DNA from: Sulfurovum sp.
Lineage (GTDB): Bacteria > Campylobacterota > Campylobacteria > Campylobacterales > Sulfurovaceae
Direction: 5' to 3'
Assembly: GCA_016744875.1 (NCBI GenBank)
Contig: JADGDL010000007.1
Coordinates: forward strand, 4,737 to 68,736
DNA: 64,000 bases
Both the position numbers and the translations under genes were made by a program. The notes beneath the pieces are model-generated. The model searched no databases. It saw nothing but the letters and a program-made list of their open reading frames with translations, and was not told the DNA's origin. Positions 51,334 to 59,595 of this stretch are shown here, one piece after another (within the stretch, counting starts at the first letter, position 1; the number at the start of each line of letters is the position of its first letter).

Positions 51334-51810
51334 CTATTTGTGACCACTGTCACCTGTTCTTGTAACAAGTTCATTCATGTTCTCTCCTCCTATGTTGTAG
51401 GCCTCCCCAAAACCAAAGGTTGCCTCTCCGTAGATAGGTGTTAATATGTAGAGATTGAAATCTGCCATGCCCATAAGCATCGTAAGTGTTGCACCCTGTT
51501 TTGATACAAAGGCTTCCATGATTGACGTATAGGAATCGTCATTTTTGGAGATACATGTTACATCACATTGTAGGGAGATACGTTTTCTTGCAAAGATCTG
51601 CTGGGTCTGACTTTCATCTTCTATAAAAAATGCAGAAGCTTTAGGTCTCTGTTGCATATTCTTGGCATGTGTCGCAATGTCTGAAATAAAAATATAGATA
51701 GAGCTACCATCATAATAAAAGGGAGCATAAGAAGAAAAGGGGTATCCATTTTCACTTGTTGTACCCAAAACAGCACTTTTAAAAGGTTCAAGATAGGAAG
51801 ACAATTGCAT
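51334..51810 (-). CDS. HugZ/PNPOx-like split-barrel haem protein
   Basis: The 158-residue protein has a pyridoxamine-phosphate-oxidase-like split barrel (SAVLGTTSENGYPFSSYAPF, IYIFISDIATHAKNMQQRPKASAFFI, QCDVTCI) and ends with ATFGFGEAYNIGGENMNELV and GHK. That end resembles HugZ, the haem oxygenase of Campylobacterota, but the protein is much shorter than H. pylori HugZ as I recall (about 250), lacking the extra domain. It may degrade or bind haem. It overlaps the smpB stop by one base. Confidence 0.7.
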   Translation of the reverse strand: MQLSSYLEPFKSAVLGTTSENGYPFSSYAPFYYDGSSIYIFISDIATHAKNMQQRPKASAFFIEDESQTQQIFARKRISLQCDVTCISKNDDSYTSIMEAFVSKQGATLTMLMGMADFNLYILTPIYGEATFGFGEAYNIGGENMNELVTRTGDSGHK

Positions 51811-52271
51811 TAATAACTCCTATTTTTCATGGCTTGGTTTGCCTCACGGTCAAGTGTCTTTGCTTTCATATCTGCACGTTTATCATGAAGCTTTTTACCT
51901 TTGGCAATGGCGATACTGACCTTGGCCAAATTGCGTTCATTGAAGTAGATCATTAAAGGGACAATGGTGAGCCCGTCTTTATGGACTTTTACATAAAGTT
52001 TTTCTAGTTGTTTTTTATGCAGGAGAAGTTTTCTGGGTGTTCTCGTATCAGGAGTAAAATGTTTACTGGCTGTCTCAAGATGTGCAATATGTGCATTCAT
52101 AAGATGCAGTTCACCTTGTATGAATCGACAAAAAGCGTCAGCAAGATTGGCACGTTTGGCACGGAGTGCTTTGACCTCTGCACCGGCGAGTACGATGCCT
52201 GCTTCAAACTTTTCAAGTATCTCATAGTCATGTCTGGCTTTTTTATTTTGAGCAATGATATTGATAGCCAT
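51810..52271 (-). CDS. smpB: tmRNA-binding protein SmpB
   Basis: The 153-residue protein has SmpB motifs NKKARHDYEILEKFEAGIVLAGAEVK, ANLADAFCRF, LMNAHIAHL, RKLLLHKKQLEKL and the basic tail GKKLHDKRADMKAKTLDREANQAMK. It brings tmRNA to stalled ribosomes. I did not find ssrA in the window. A TATAAT on the minus strand lies 25 bases upstream. Confidence 0.97.
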   Translation of the reverse strand: MAINIIAQNKKARHDYEILEKFEAGIVLAGAEVKALRAKRANLADAFCRFIQGELHLMNAHIAHLETASKHFTPDTRTPRKLLLHKKQLEKLYVKVHKDGLTIVPLMIYFNERNLAKVSIAIAKGKKLHDKRADMKAKTLDREANQAMKNRSY

Positions 52272-52295
52272 GTATTGAGATCCTTTTTTGTTGGC

Positions 52296-52301
52296 ATTAT
52301 A
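52296..52301 (-). promoter_or_regulatory. -10 element for smpB
   Basis: TATAAT on the minus strand, 25 bases from the smpB ATG, in the divergent gap shared with the cytochrome gene. Confidence 0.4.
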
Positions 52302-52341
52302 TCATAAGATAAGACTTTGTTAAAGTTGTATTATTGTAAGA

Positions 52342-52347
52342 TATAAT
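52342..52347 (+). promoter_or_regulatory. -10 element for the multihaem cytochrome gene
   Basis: TATAAT, about 35 bases before the ATG at 52383, which has AAGGAGAG as its ribosome site. Confidence 0.4.
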
Positions 52348-52382
52348 ATTAGAAAAAGTTATTATATTTAAGGAGAGATGAG

Positions 52383-53594
52383 ATGAGATTTATTGTGCTT
52401 GGGATGGTATTGACATTATCTTTGTTCGCGACAGAAGAGATAAATAAAAAATTTGAATCAAATAAAAACTGTGAAGCCTGTCATATGGATATTTCAAGTA
52501 AATGGGAAACTTCAAGGCATTCAAATTCTCATTTTACTAAAAATGATCTGTTTAAAAAATCACTTTTGTATATGGTACAGGAAGAACCTAGGTTTCAACT
52601 CAACGAACTGAAGGTCACTTGTGCAAAATGTCATAACCCTAGACTTACACAAAAGTCTGTTACTCAAAAAGACAAATACCTATTGTTGATGGACCTTGAA
52701 CATGTAAACAAAGAATATGATCAAAAGCTCAATACAAAAAATATGAAAAATGGTATTAACTGTGTCGTTTGTCACAACATCGATGAGATTCATACAGATA
52801 AGTCTAAAGGTTCTCAAGGTATGCATGACATTAAGTTTGGACCTCAAGGTACGATGTTCGGTCCTTTTGAAGATGCGAACTCTCCATACCATAAGACTAA
52901 AAAGCGTGACCACTTTGTGAATGATGATCCTAAACTTTGTTTTGCCTGTCATTACAGTACAGAGAACCATAATAATGTTGAAGTCTATGCCACGGGTAAA
53001 GAGTATGACATGTATGCACAAGACACAGAACAGAGTGTTGAAGGCTGTAAAGAGTGTCACATGAGTCCAAAAAGAAAAGGTGTTGCTTCAAATTACGCTA
53101 AATCGGGTGAAAAGCCTAAAGAACGTATGGTTAGAGAACACCGTTTCTCAAGTGTGGATAACAGTAATATCTTGCATGATCATATAGATGTAAAAAGCTC
53201 ATCCGTGAATGGTAAGTTTATTTTGAAAGTGACAAACAATACACCACATAATATACCAACTGGCTATGGTTTACGTGAGATCATTTTAAAAGTAAGTTAT
53301 TTTGATAAGAAAGATAAAAATCTAGGTAATGAGAGGGTAGTACTTGGTGTTAAATGGAGAGATAAAAACGGAAAATATACCATTCCTCATATGGCCACAA
53401 TGAAAGTTGAAGATACGAGACTAGAAGGTAAAAGCAGTAAAGAATACAGTTTTAACATTCCTAAGGGTGCGAATTATGCCAAATATACATTCTCTTACAG
53501 ACTTATTGATGAACATATGGCAAAAAAGATCGGTGTTACCGATGAGTTCTTCTTAAAAGAGTATACGTTCTCTGAACAAAGAGTACACCTGTAA
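52383..53594 (+). CDS. Five-haem cytochrome c, c554-like
   Basis: The 403-residue protein has a signal peptide (cleavage near residue 16) and five CxxCH sites: C30EACH34, C80AKCH84, C127VVCH131, C186FACH190 and C222KECH226. Extra His residues in between can be distal ligands. Residues about 265-400 form a beta-rich Ig-like domain (NNTPHNIPTGYGLREIILKVSYF). The N-terminal arrangement fits the cytochrome c554 group, though with one more haem than the four of c554. It acts in the periplasm in electron transfer to an unknown acceptor. It ends seven bases before the TruC-like gene. Confidence 0.88.
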   Translation: MRFIVLGMVLTLSLFATEEINKKFESNKNCEACHMDISSKWETSRHSNSHFTKNDLFKKSLLYMVQEEPRFQLNELKVTCAKCHNPRLTQKSVTQKDKYLLLMDLEHVNKEYDQKLNTKNMKNGINCVVCHNIDEIHTDKSKGSQGMHDIKFGPQGTMFGPFEDANSPYHKTKKRDHFVNDDPKLCFACHYSTENHNNVEVYATGKEYDMYAQDTEQSVEGCKECHMSPKRKGVASNYAKSGEKPKERMVREHRFSSVDNSNILHDHIDVKSSSVNGKFILKVTNNTPHNIPTGYGLREIILKVSYFDKKDKNLGNERVVLGVKWRDKNGKYTIPHMATMKVEDTRLEGKSSKEYSFNIPKGANYAKYTFSYRLIDEHMAKKIGVTDEFFLKEYTFSEQRVHL

Positions 53595-53601
53595 GTCTTT
53601 A

Positions 53602-54354
53602 TTGTTGGAAGAGAAGCATACAGATGACCTTGAGATACTTTATAAAGATGACTATCTGGTAGCCATCAATAAACCCTCAGGTCTTTTAGTACACAAATCC
53701 CCCATAGATAAACGTGAGACAAGGTTTGCTCTACAGGAAGTACGTAATCAAATAGGACAATATGTATACCCTATACATCGTTTAGATAAACCTACTTCGG
53801 GTGTACTTCTTTTTGCACTTAGTAAAGAGGTAGCACAAGTAATGTCTAATGCTTTTCGGGCTAATGAAGTGAAAAAAGAGTACTTGGCCATTGTACGTGG
53901 ATACACAGAAGTGGGAGCCACGATAGACTATCCTCTTAAGCAGATGTTAGATACAAAAGAAGAGAAGAGGTTAGGCATTACCAAAGAAGAGCAGGATGCA
54001 CAAACATCCTATGAAAGACTTGGAACCATTGAACTGCCTTTCCCTGTCAGCAGGTACCCTGTCGCACGCTATTCTCTTGTTAGATTAAAACCACTAACTG
54101 GCAGAAAACATCAACTTAGACGACATATGAAACATATCTTTCATCCTATTATAGGAGATACAAAACATGGAAGAGGTGAACACAATAAACTCTTTAGAGA
54201 GAAGTTTGATATGCATAGACTTCTCCTGCATGCACATATGATATATTTTGTACATCCCGTAAGTAAAGAAACTATTGAGATTCAGGCACCTTTTGATAAT
54301 GTATTTATAAAACTTTTTAAAAATTTTTCTTGGGATGGTATAATAACACCATGA
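53602..54354 (+). CDS. Pseudouridine synthase, TruC/RluA type
   Basis: The 250-residue enzyme has KDDYLVAINKPSGLLVHKS at the N-terminus, the catalytic motif YPIHRLDKPTSGVLLFA, ITKEEQDAQTSYERL, PLTGRKHQLRRHMKHIFHPIIGDTKHGRGEHN and LLLHAHMI. This pattern is closest to TruC, which modifies U65 of tRNA. A TTG (53602 or 53605) is the apparent start; no ATG is available near the conserved N-terminus. The VF530-like gene starts on its stop (ATGA). Confidence 0.85.
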   Translation: MLEEKHTDDLEILYKDDYLVAINKPSGLLVHKSPIDKRETRFALQEVRNQIGQYVYPIHRLDKPTSGVLLFALSKEVAQVMSNAFRANEVKKEYLAIVRGYTEVGATIDYPLKQMLDTKEEKRLGITKEEQDAQTSYERLGTIELPFPVSRYPVARYSLVRLKPLTGRKHQLRRHMKHIFHPIIGDTKHGRGEHNKLFREKFDMHRLLLHAHMIYFVHPVSKETIEIQAPFDNVFIKLFKNFSWDGIITP

Positions 54355-54593
54355 ATGAAAATAATGAACATAATAATAATCCAATGCACGGTGTAAAACT
54401 TCAACAGATACTCGAAGAGTTAGAGGAGAGATATGGTTGGGAACTTTTGGGACAACTTATAAATATTAACTGTTTTCAGTATGATCCCAGTATCAAATCA
54501 TGTTTAAAGTTTTTACGTAAAACACCTTGGGCAAGAACCAAGGTGGAAACGTTGTATCTTCAAATGTTGAGCAAAAGAGATGAAGAATCTTAA
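54351..54593 (+). CDS. VF530-family (DUF2132) protein
   Basis: The 80-residue protein has an Asn-rich first dozen residues, then the family core MHGVKLQQILEELEERYGW, NCFQYDPSIKSCLKFLRKTPWARTKVETLYL. VF530 family proteins are small and proposed to bind DNA. ATGA overlap with the previous gene suggests coupling; the gene's end overlaps the end of a convergent gene by four bases. Confidence 0.9.
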   Translation: MNENNEHNNNPMHGVKLQQILEELEERYGWELLGQLININCFQYDPSIKSCLKFLRKTPWARTKVETLYLQMLSKRDEES

Positions 54594-55411
54594 GAGAGTA
54601 CAGACTCTTTTTTAAATTTCTTTGCCAACGCGTAGTAGAATGTTGCACGGTACTTCGTACGTGTTGACTTCAGTTCCTGACATACATCTGCTATCGCAGT
54701 ATCCAGTACACTCTGACTTGCATCAATCCCCAGTTTTTTCATTAAGAAGTTTTTTCGTACAGTATCAAGCTCCTTAGGATCAGAACACGAGACCAGTTCA
54801 GCATCTTTTTTGTAGATAGAAGGTCCAAGATTTTTAACGATGATCGTTACAAAATCTTCATCTACTTCACCGTAATGCTTTTTGATATCTTTAATGTATA
54901 AGGCTATTTTTTCTGCTCTTTTTGTACCTTTGGGTGCTGCTGGTTTTTTTGCAGTTGTTTTTGTCTCTTCTTCTTTTTTAGGCGTAGCAGGTTTTTTGGC
55001 AACTGACTTAGTAGTGGTTGTTTTTTTTGTTTTGGATGTCTTAGTACTTGTCGAGGTTTTTTTCTTTACGCCACTCTTTTTTTCGGTCTCTGCGGTTTTT
55101 TTAGTGGCAGGTTTTTTAGCAACAGTTTTTTTGGGAGCAGGCTTTTTCTTTGCTGTCTTTTTAGTTGGTGTTGCTTTCACAGGAGTGGGAGTGGGTGCAC
55201 CTCTGGAAAACTCACTGACCTCTTCTGATGTTGTATCATCATGGAAGAGGTGTGTGACCGTCTCTTTGATCTCCATGAGGGTAAGCTCCTCTGCACTCTC
55301 TTTAGGTATCTCTTTTTTTATTATTTTGCTGTAGAGTACATCATCATCAGAGGGCTTCCCGATACTCAATACTTTAGAGAATAACTCTTTTACACTTTCG
55401 ATGATTGCCAT
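54590..55411 (-). CDS. DUF2853 protein with Lys/Ala/Thr-rich N-terminal extension
   Basis: The 273-residue protein has three parts: an acidic start (residues 1-70), a long basic low-complexity region (about 75-165) with histone-H1-like KKPAPKKTVAKKPATKKTA units, and a C-terminal DUF2853 domain (about 168-273: ALYIKDIKKHYGEVDEDF, LGPSIYKKDAELVSCSDPKELDTVRKNFL, RTKYRATFYYALAKKFKKES). Proteins I know of with DUF2853 are about 110 residues and consist of the domain only. The basic region could bind DNA, RNA or polyphosphate. An inverted repeat and a -10 lie upstream. Confidence 0.85.
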   Translation of the reverse strand: MAIIESVKELFSKVLSIGKPSDDDVLYSKIIKKEIPKESAEELTLMEIKETVTHLFHDDTTSEEVSEFSRGAPTPTPVKATPTKKTAKKKPAPKKTVAKKPATKKTAETEKKSGVKKKTSTSTKTSKTKKTTTTKSVAKKPATPKKEEETKTTAKKPAAPKGTKRAEKIALYIKDIKKHYGEVDEDFVTIIVKNLGPSIYKKDAELVSCSDPKELDTVRKNFLMKKLGIDASQSVLDTAIADVCQELKSTRTKYRATFYYALAKKFKKESVLS

Positions 55412-55423
55412 GACTTTTCCTTT

Positions 55424-55450
55424 TAAGTGATTTGATTCACTTATATTATA
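55424..55450 (-). promoter_or_regulatory. -10 element and inverted repeat upstream of the DUF2853 gene
   Basis: On the minus strand TATAAT (55445-55450) is followed by TAAGTGA-atcaaa-TCACTTA (55424-55443), a 7-6-7 inverted repeat overlapping the probable transcription start, then AAAAGGAAAAG and the ATG. It could be an operator or a 5' mRNA stem. Confidence 0.45.
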
Positions 55451-55459
55451 GCAAAAGTT

Positions 55460-56422
55460 TTAATACTCTTTCAATGCATCATTTATTTGCACATATGCCA
55501 TAATTGGAGTAGTTTCAAAATAAGGTATGTTATATTTTTTTGCAAATGCTTTTGTCATCTTTTGGACTTTGAGGAGATGAAAACGGGGTGCTTTTGGAAA
55601 AAGGTGATGTTCAATTTGTGTATTGAGTCCACCGTAAAACCAGTGTACTAAAAATCCGCCTTTTAATGAACGACTCCCTCTCATTTGAAGTTCCATCCAT
55701 GAGAAATCTTTTGCTTCTTTCTCTGTAAAAGTCTCACATCCCAAATGGTTGGTGATAAATCCAAAAGCAAGCCATGGAGAGAGAACAAAATTAAGTGTCA
55801 GTGCTACGATAAGTGTATCAAGTGCACCTATCTGATAGAGTAGGGTTCCCCAGATAAGTGGCCAATGAAGTAGCATCAGAGCAAATTCACCCCAGAGTTT
55901 TCGTGTAATCACAAATTTGTATGATTGTGCGATAAAAGCAGGAAACATAAAAAACATGGCTCCCCAAAATATGAGGTGTTTATACTTTTTGATAAAAGGA
56001 CTGTTTCCTTTATTGGGAGTAAAGGCACCATCAAGTGCACGAATATCTTCATCTTTTTCTACGATGTTGCAGTAAGTGTGGTGGTTCACATTGTGTTTAT
56101 AGTCCCACCATGATGAGGAGTTCGAGAGTATTAATGCTGAAAACGGATAACTAAGTTTTTTGGAGAACGCTTTATTCTTAAAATATTGTGTATGTAAAAT
56201 GTCATGTGATACAAATACAGAACGGGTAAAAAGCAGGGTTAAAAAAAGCCCTAAAAATACAGGATTCCATAAAGGTGCAGTAGCAAGGGTCGCTACAATA
56301 CAAATAAGTATGGCGATCATTTCGATACTTCCGCGAACGGGTACTCGATCTAATAAGCCTGCTTGTCGTACCTGCGCTTTGAGTTCATCAAATATATCAG
56401 GGTATTGTGTTTGTGTGGACAT
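55460..56422 (-). CDS. Membrane fatty acid desaturase
   Basis: The 320-residue protein has four to six spans and the three His boxes of membrane di-iron desaturases: HDILH (near 73-77), HNVNHH (near 109-114) and QIEHH (near 272-276), plus GGLN before the last box as in front-end or acyl-lipid desaturases. It would introduce double bonds into membrane lipids using O2, which suits cold adaptation; this role is inference. There is no cytochrome b5 domain. A TATAAT lies upstream on the minus strand at 56450-56455. Confidence 0.88.
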   Translation of the reverse strand: MSTQTQYPDIFDELKAQVRQAGLLDRVPVRGSIEMIAILICIVATLATAPLWNPVFLGLFLTLLFTRSVFVSHDILHTQYFKNKAFSKKLSYPFSALILSNSSSWWDYKHNVNHHTYCNIVEKDEDIRALDGAFTPNKGNSPFIKKYKHLIFWGAMFFMFPAFIAQSYKFVITRKLWGEFALMLLHWPLIWGTLLYQIGALDTLIVALTLNFVLSPWLAFGFITNHLGCETFTEKEAKDFSWMELQMRGSRSLKGGFLVHWFYGGLNTQIEHHLFPKAPRFHLLKVQKMTKAFAKKYNIPYFETTPIMAYVQINDALKEY

Positions 56423-56494
56423 GGGATCTCTCTAGATAAAATTTTTAATATTATAACTAGTATAGATTAAGTGAACCTCAATTTATCTATATCT

Positions 56495-56500
56495 TATAAT
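56495..56500 (+). promoter_or_regulatory. -10 element for the signalling pair
   Basis: TATAAT about 70 bases before the ATG at 56568; a second candidate (TATAAA at about 56531) is nearer. Confidence 0.35.
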
Positions 56501-56567
56501 GAATTGACTGAACTTATGATAGACTATTAGTATAAAAGTTCTAAAGTATAAGTAAAGAGGATAATAG

Positions 56568-57140
56568 ATGAAATTAGTATGGTTATTGCTATGTTCTTTT
56601 ACTTTATTACTGTCAGAAGGTATGAATCAAAAACTGATCGTATATACAGATAAAAATAGAAAAAATGCTCAAGAGAGTTTATTAAAATTACAAGTTCATT
56701 TTATCGAAAACCAAAATATAAGAGCTTTACATGAGGAAAATGATCTGAAAGTAGAACTAGAGACACTTGGTGTATATACAATGGTTGTTGTGAAACCAAT
56801 TGTGACCCTGTCAGTAAAAAATAGACTGCTCATGGAACTAACTCCTGTTTATCCTAATGTCTTTGCACTTGAAGATAAAACTCAGCATAAAGCAGATAAT
56901 ACTACTGAAGCGTTCAACCCTGTAAAAAATAATGATGTAAAAACAAACAGTGCAAAAACATATATTGAAAGAGTAGGGTTACAATGGGTCGCACTTTTGG
57001 TTTTGGCAACAGTAGGATTATTACTTTCTATTTTAAGCAGAAAGCGATTACTGGTTTTAGATAAAAACCAAAAAGCGTTAGATATAGATCAGAAAGAAAT
57101 TGAAAATAATATTAAAAATTTAGGAACGAATAATGCATAA
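56568..57140 (+). CDS. Periplasmic sensor-domain membrane protein paired with the hybrid kinase
   Basis: The 190-residue protein has a signal peptide or first span, a periplasmic region (residues about 20-125), one clear span (about 138-158, VALLVLATVGLLLSILS) and a short cytoplasmic helical tail. Its periplasmic region (IRALHEEN, YTMVVVKP, LTPVYPNVFALEDKT) resembles the equivalent part of the next protein (LRALMQDE, YILKVGPF, LSVQPSFDQAFIMESKT), so the two share a SPOR-like sensor domain. There is no enzymatic part, so it could act as a co-sensor or partner of the kinase. It overlaps the kinase gene by eight bases. Confidence 0.75.
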   Translation: MKLVWLLLCSFTLLLSEGMNQKLIVYTDKNRKNAQESLLKLQVHFIENQNIRALHEENDLKVELETLGVYTMVVVKPIVTLSVKNRLLMELTPVYPNVFALEDKTQHKADNTTEAFNPVKNNDVKTNSAKTYIERVGLQWVALLVLATVGLLLSILSRKRLLVLDKNQKALDIDQKEIENNIKNLGTNNA

Positions 57141-59595
57141 ATTGACCGTTATTTTTATCGCACTGTTTTGTAGTATGTTAGCTGCAGAGGGAAGTTTTAT
57201 TGTTTTGACCAAGGGTGAAGATCAAAAGAGCATACTGCAAAAGCAAGATGATTATGAAAGATTGGTACAAAAAGACGTCACCTTACGTGCTTTAATGCAA
57301 GATGAGAAATTCGAATCTGCTATATCCAAAATTGATAAGACCTATATCCTTAAAGTGGGACCATTTAAAAACAGTGATGCTCTGGCAATGGTCTATCTTA
57401 GTGTTCAACCTTCTTTTGATCAAGCATTTATTATGGAAAGTAAAACAGAGACATTTAAAGTAGAACCTATCATACAGACTGTAGAAAAAATAGTTTATGT
57501 AGATAAAAAAGAGAAAGTAGACAATAGCCTGTGGTTTGCCCTTTTTGCACTTGCAATGATAGGGATAGTATATATGTTCCTTTCGTCTGAACAGATAAGA
57601 CGTTTGAAACGTGAACATCAAAGAATGAGATCCAAACACCTGGAATTGGAGCTAAAGCAGCATGAAGCACTCTCAAGTATGGGGGAAAATATTGAGATCA
57701 TTGCAAAAGAGACGATGATCCATACGCATCAATTAGCAGAAAAAGTAAAAGAGACCCCTTTCTATACGGATGTAGAAAAAGTGATGTATAATGAAAATGA
57801 GCTTCTTGATGTGACCGGGGATCTTGTAAAGTTCTTACGTTTAAAATCTAAAAAAGTAGTCATACAAAATGAAATATTTAACTTTAATCATGTGCTAAAT
57901 GAAGTTGCAGGGCTTCTCAATACCAAGTATAAACAAAATGATACAGAGTTGATCTTTGATATTGATAAACAAGTGCCAAGACATATGTATGCTGATTCAG
58001 AGAACATGGGACAGATACTGATCAATCTGCTTGAATATTTTATACAAAACTCCAGAAATAAAGAAGTCAAACTTGAGGTTATAGCCACAGCAGACTCACA
58101 AGATGTATTGCAATTAAAATTTCAAATTGCTGCAGATGTTAAGATCAAAGATAAAGAGACACTGTTTCATTCTTATTATGATGAAGAAGCAGGAAGATAT
58201 ATAGGTTTAGGTCTCTTTGTTGCAAAAGAGTTAACGTATCTGATGAATGGCGAACTTGAAATAATAGACAATGGAAAGCAGGCAAGTTACCTGATCTTTA
58301 CGCTTCCTGTAGAAGAAAAAGAGAAAGAAAAAAGAAAATACAGGTTACCTAATAAAAGCCTGGTAGCTAAAAAGATCCTGATCGTCGATCAAAGTGATAA
58401 TGCTGCCTTGGCCATTGAAAAATTATTTGTCTATTTTAAAGCAGATGTCACTGTACTAAGTGAAGAAGATTTTAAGAAAAATATGCCGAATTTTGCTCTT
58501 TATGAGATCGTTGCATTGAGTAATGTACTCTTTGATCCTATTGTACTGAGTGCATTGGGAAAGGCTAAAAAAACAGAAGATATAAAGATTATCTCTTTGG
58601 ATAATCTTTTCACCTCACATAAAATGATCTTTAATGATGAAATAGATATCAGTCTTAAAAAACCGCTTACCCAAGAGTATGTTTTTGATACCTTGGTCGA
58701 GTTATATGATAAAGAATGGGCCCAGAGAGCTATGCTAAGATATTCCAAAGATCGTGAAGCATCTTTACTCCCTGTATATGGTGAAATGTTTGAAGATACA
58801 AAACATGTTACTTTGGAAAGTTTCAGTGATTTTAAGGATGCCCATATACTCATTGTTGAAGATAATATGATGAATCAGAAAGCTATTTTAGATATTTTAG
58901 GAAAATCCAAAATGAAATTGTCAGTTGCAAATAACGGACAGGAGGCTATTGAATTCCTCTCAACGGCGCAAAAGAGAATAAATATAGTTTTGATGGACAT
59001 CAATATGCCGGTCATGGATGGATACAGGGCAGCAGAAATTATGCGAAAGAGTCATCGTTTTGATCAAACAGCGATCATTTTCTTGACAGCTTTGGCTTCT
59101 GAACATGAAGTTGAAAAGATGCTTGACAGTGGGATGAATGGATTTCTTTCCAAACCTGTGAAAATAGAGACACTTTATACTGCACTGACATTGTTTGTTG
59201 GTAATGAAAACCTTCCCGTATCAAAAAGAAGCACTTCGAAGATACTTCCTCCTGTCTTTGATGGTCTGGATGTTCAAGAGGGTCTTTCTCATGTAGGGGA
59301 TAATATTATTTTCTATAAGCAGGTCTTACAGGAATTTGTAGATGCCTATGCGCAGAGTGATAAAACCTTTGAACGTCTGGTGGAAGAAGAACGTTATGGA
59401 CAGATTAAAATATTATGTATGGATATGAAGGGCGTCACCAGTACAATAGGTGCTAAAGAGATGTATTTGGTCCTTAATGAAGTACATCAGTATTTGATCT
59501 ACAAAAAGCCGGAACTTATTCGTAGCTATGTTGAAAGATATAAAACAGAACTTGCTAGGCTTATTGCATCGATCGAAATGTATCTATCAATTTAG
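57133..59595 (+). CDS. Hybrid histidine kinase-like protein with degenerate phosphotransfer sites
   Basis: The 820-residue protein has a signal peptide/periplasmic sensor (1-128), a span (133-150), a coiled-coil helix pair (155-240) in place of a DHp domain but no H-box such as SHEIRTPL, an ATPase-like domain (250-395) with a weak G2 box (GLGLFVAKEL) and an N-box NLLEYF in which the Mg-binding Asn is Tyr302, a receiver lacking a phosphorylatable Asp (413-525), an intact receiver (570-690; D622 in LMDINMP, K674 in FLSKP), and an HPt-like domain (about 705-820) in which the usual His is Met763 (CMDMKG). It may signal through partner proteins rather than by autophosphorylation. Confidence 0.8.
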   Translation: MHKLTVIFIALFCSMLAAEGSFIVLTKGEDQKSILQKQDDYERLVQKDVTLRALMQDEKFESAISKIDKTYILKVGPFKNSDALAMVYLSVQPSFDQAFIMESKTETFKVEPIIQTVEKIVYVDKKEKVDNSLWFALFALAMIGIVYMFLSSEQIRRLKREHQRMRSKHLELELKQHEALSSMGENIEIIAKETMIHTHQLAEKVKETPFYTDVEKVMYNENELLDVTGDLVKFLRLKSKKVVIQNEIFNFNHVLNEVAGLLNTKYKQNDTELIFDIDKQVPRHMYADSENMGQILINLLEYFIQNSRNKEVKLEVIATADSQDVLQLKFQIAADVKIKDKETLFHSYYDEEAGRYIGLGLFVAKELTYLMNGELEIIDNGKQASYLIFTLPVEEKEKEKRKYRLPNKSLVAKKILIVDQSDNAALAIEKLFVYFKADVTVLSEEDFKKNMPNFALYEIVALSNVLFDPIVLSALGKAKKTEDIKIISLDNLFTSHKMIFNDEIDISLKKPLTQEYVFDTLVELYDKEWAQRAMLRYSKDREASLLPVYGEMFEDTKHVTLESFSDFKDAHILIVEDNMMNQKAILDILGKSKMKLSVANNGQEAIEFLSTAQKRINIVLMDINMPVMDGYRAAEIMRKSHRFDQTAIIFLTALASEHEVEKMLDSGMNGFLSKPVKIETLYTALTLFVGNENLPVSKRSTSKILPPVFDGLDVQEGLSHVGDNIIFYKQVLQEFVDAYAQSDKTFERLVEEERYGQIKILCMDMKGVTSTIGAKEMYLVLNEVHQYLIYKKPELIRSYVERYKTELARLIASIEMYLSI

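Noticed and set aside
54882..55334. Plus-strand ORF of 150 residues opposite the DUF2853 gene
   Set aside because: It is the antisense shadow of the Lys/Ala-rich repeat region, which avoids stops in that frame; its product is an implausible hydrophobic repeat.
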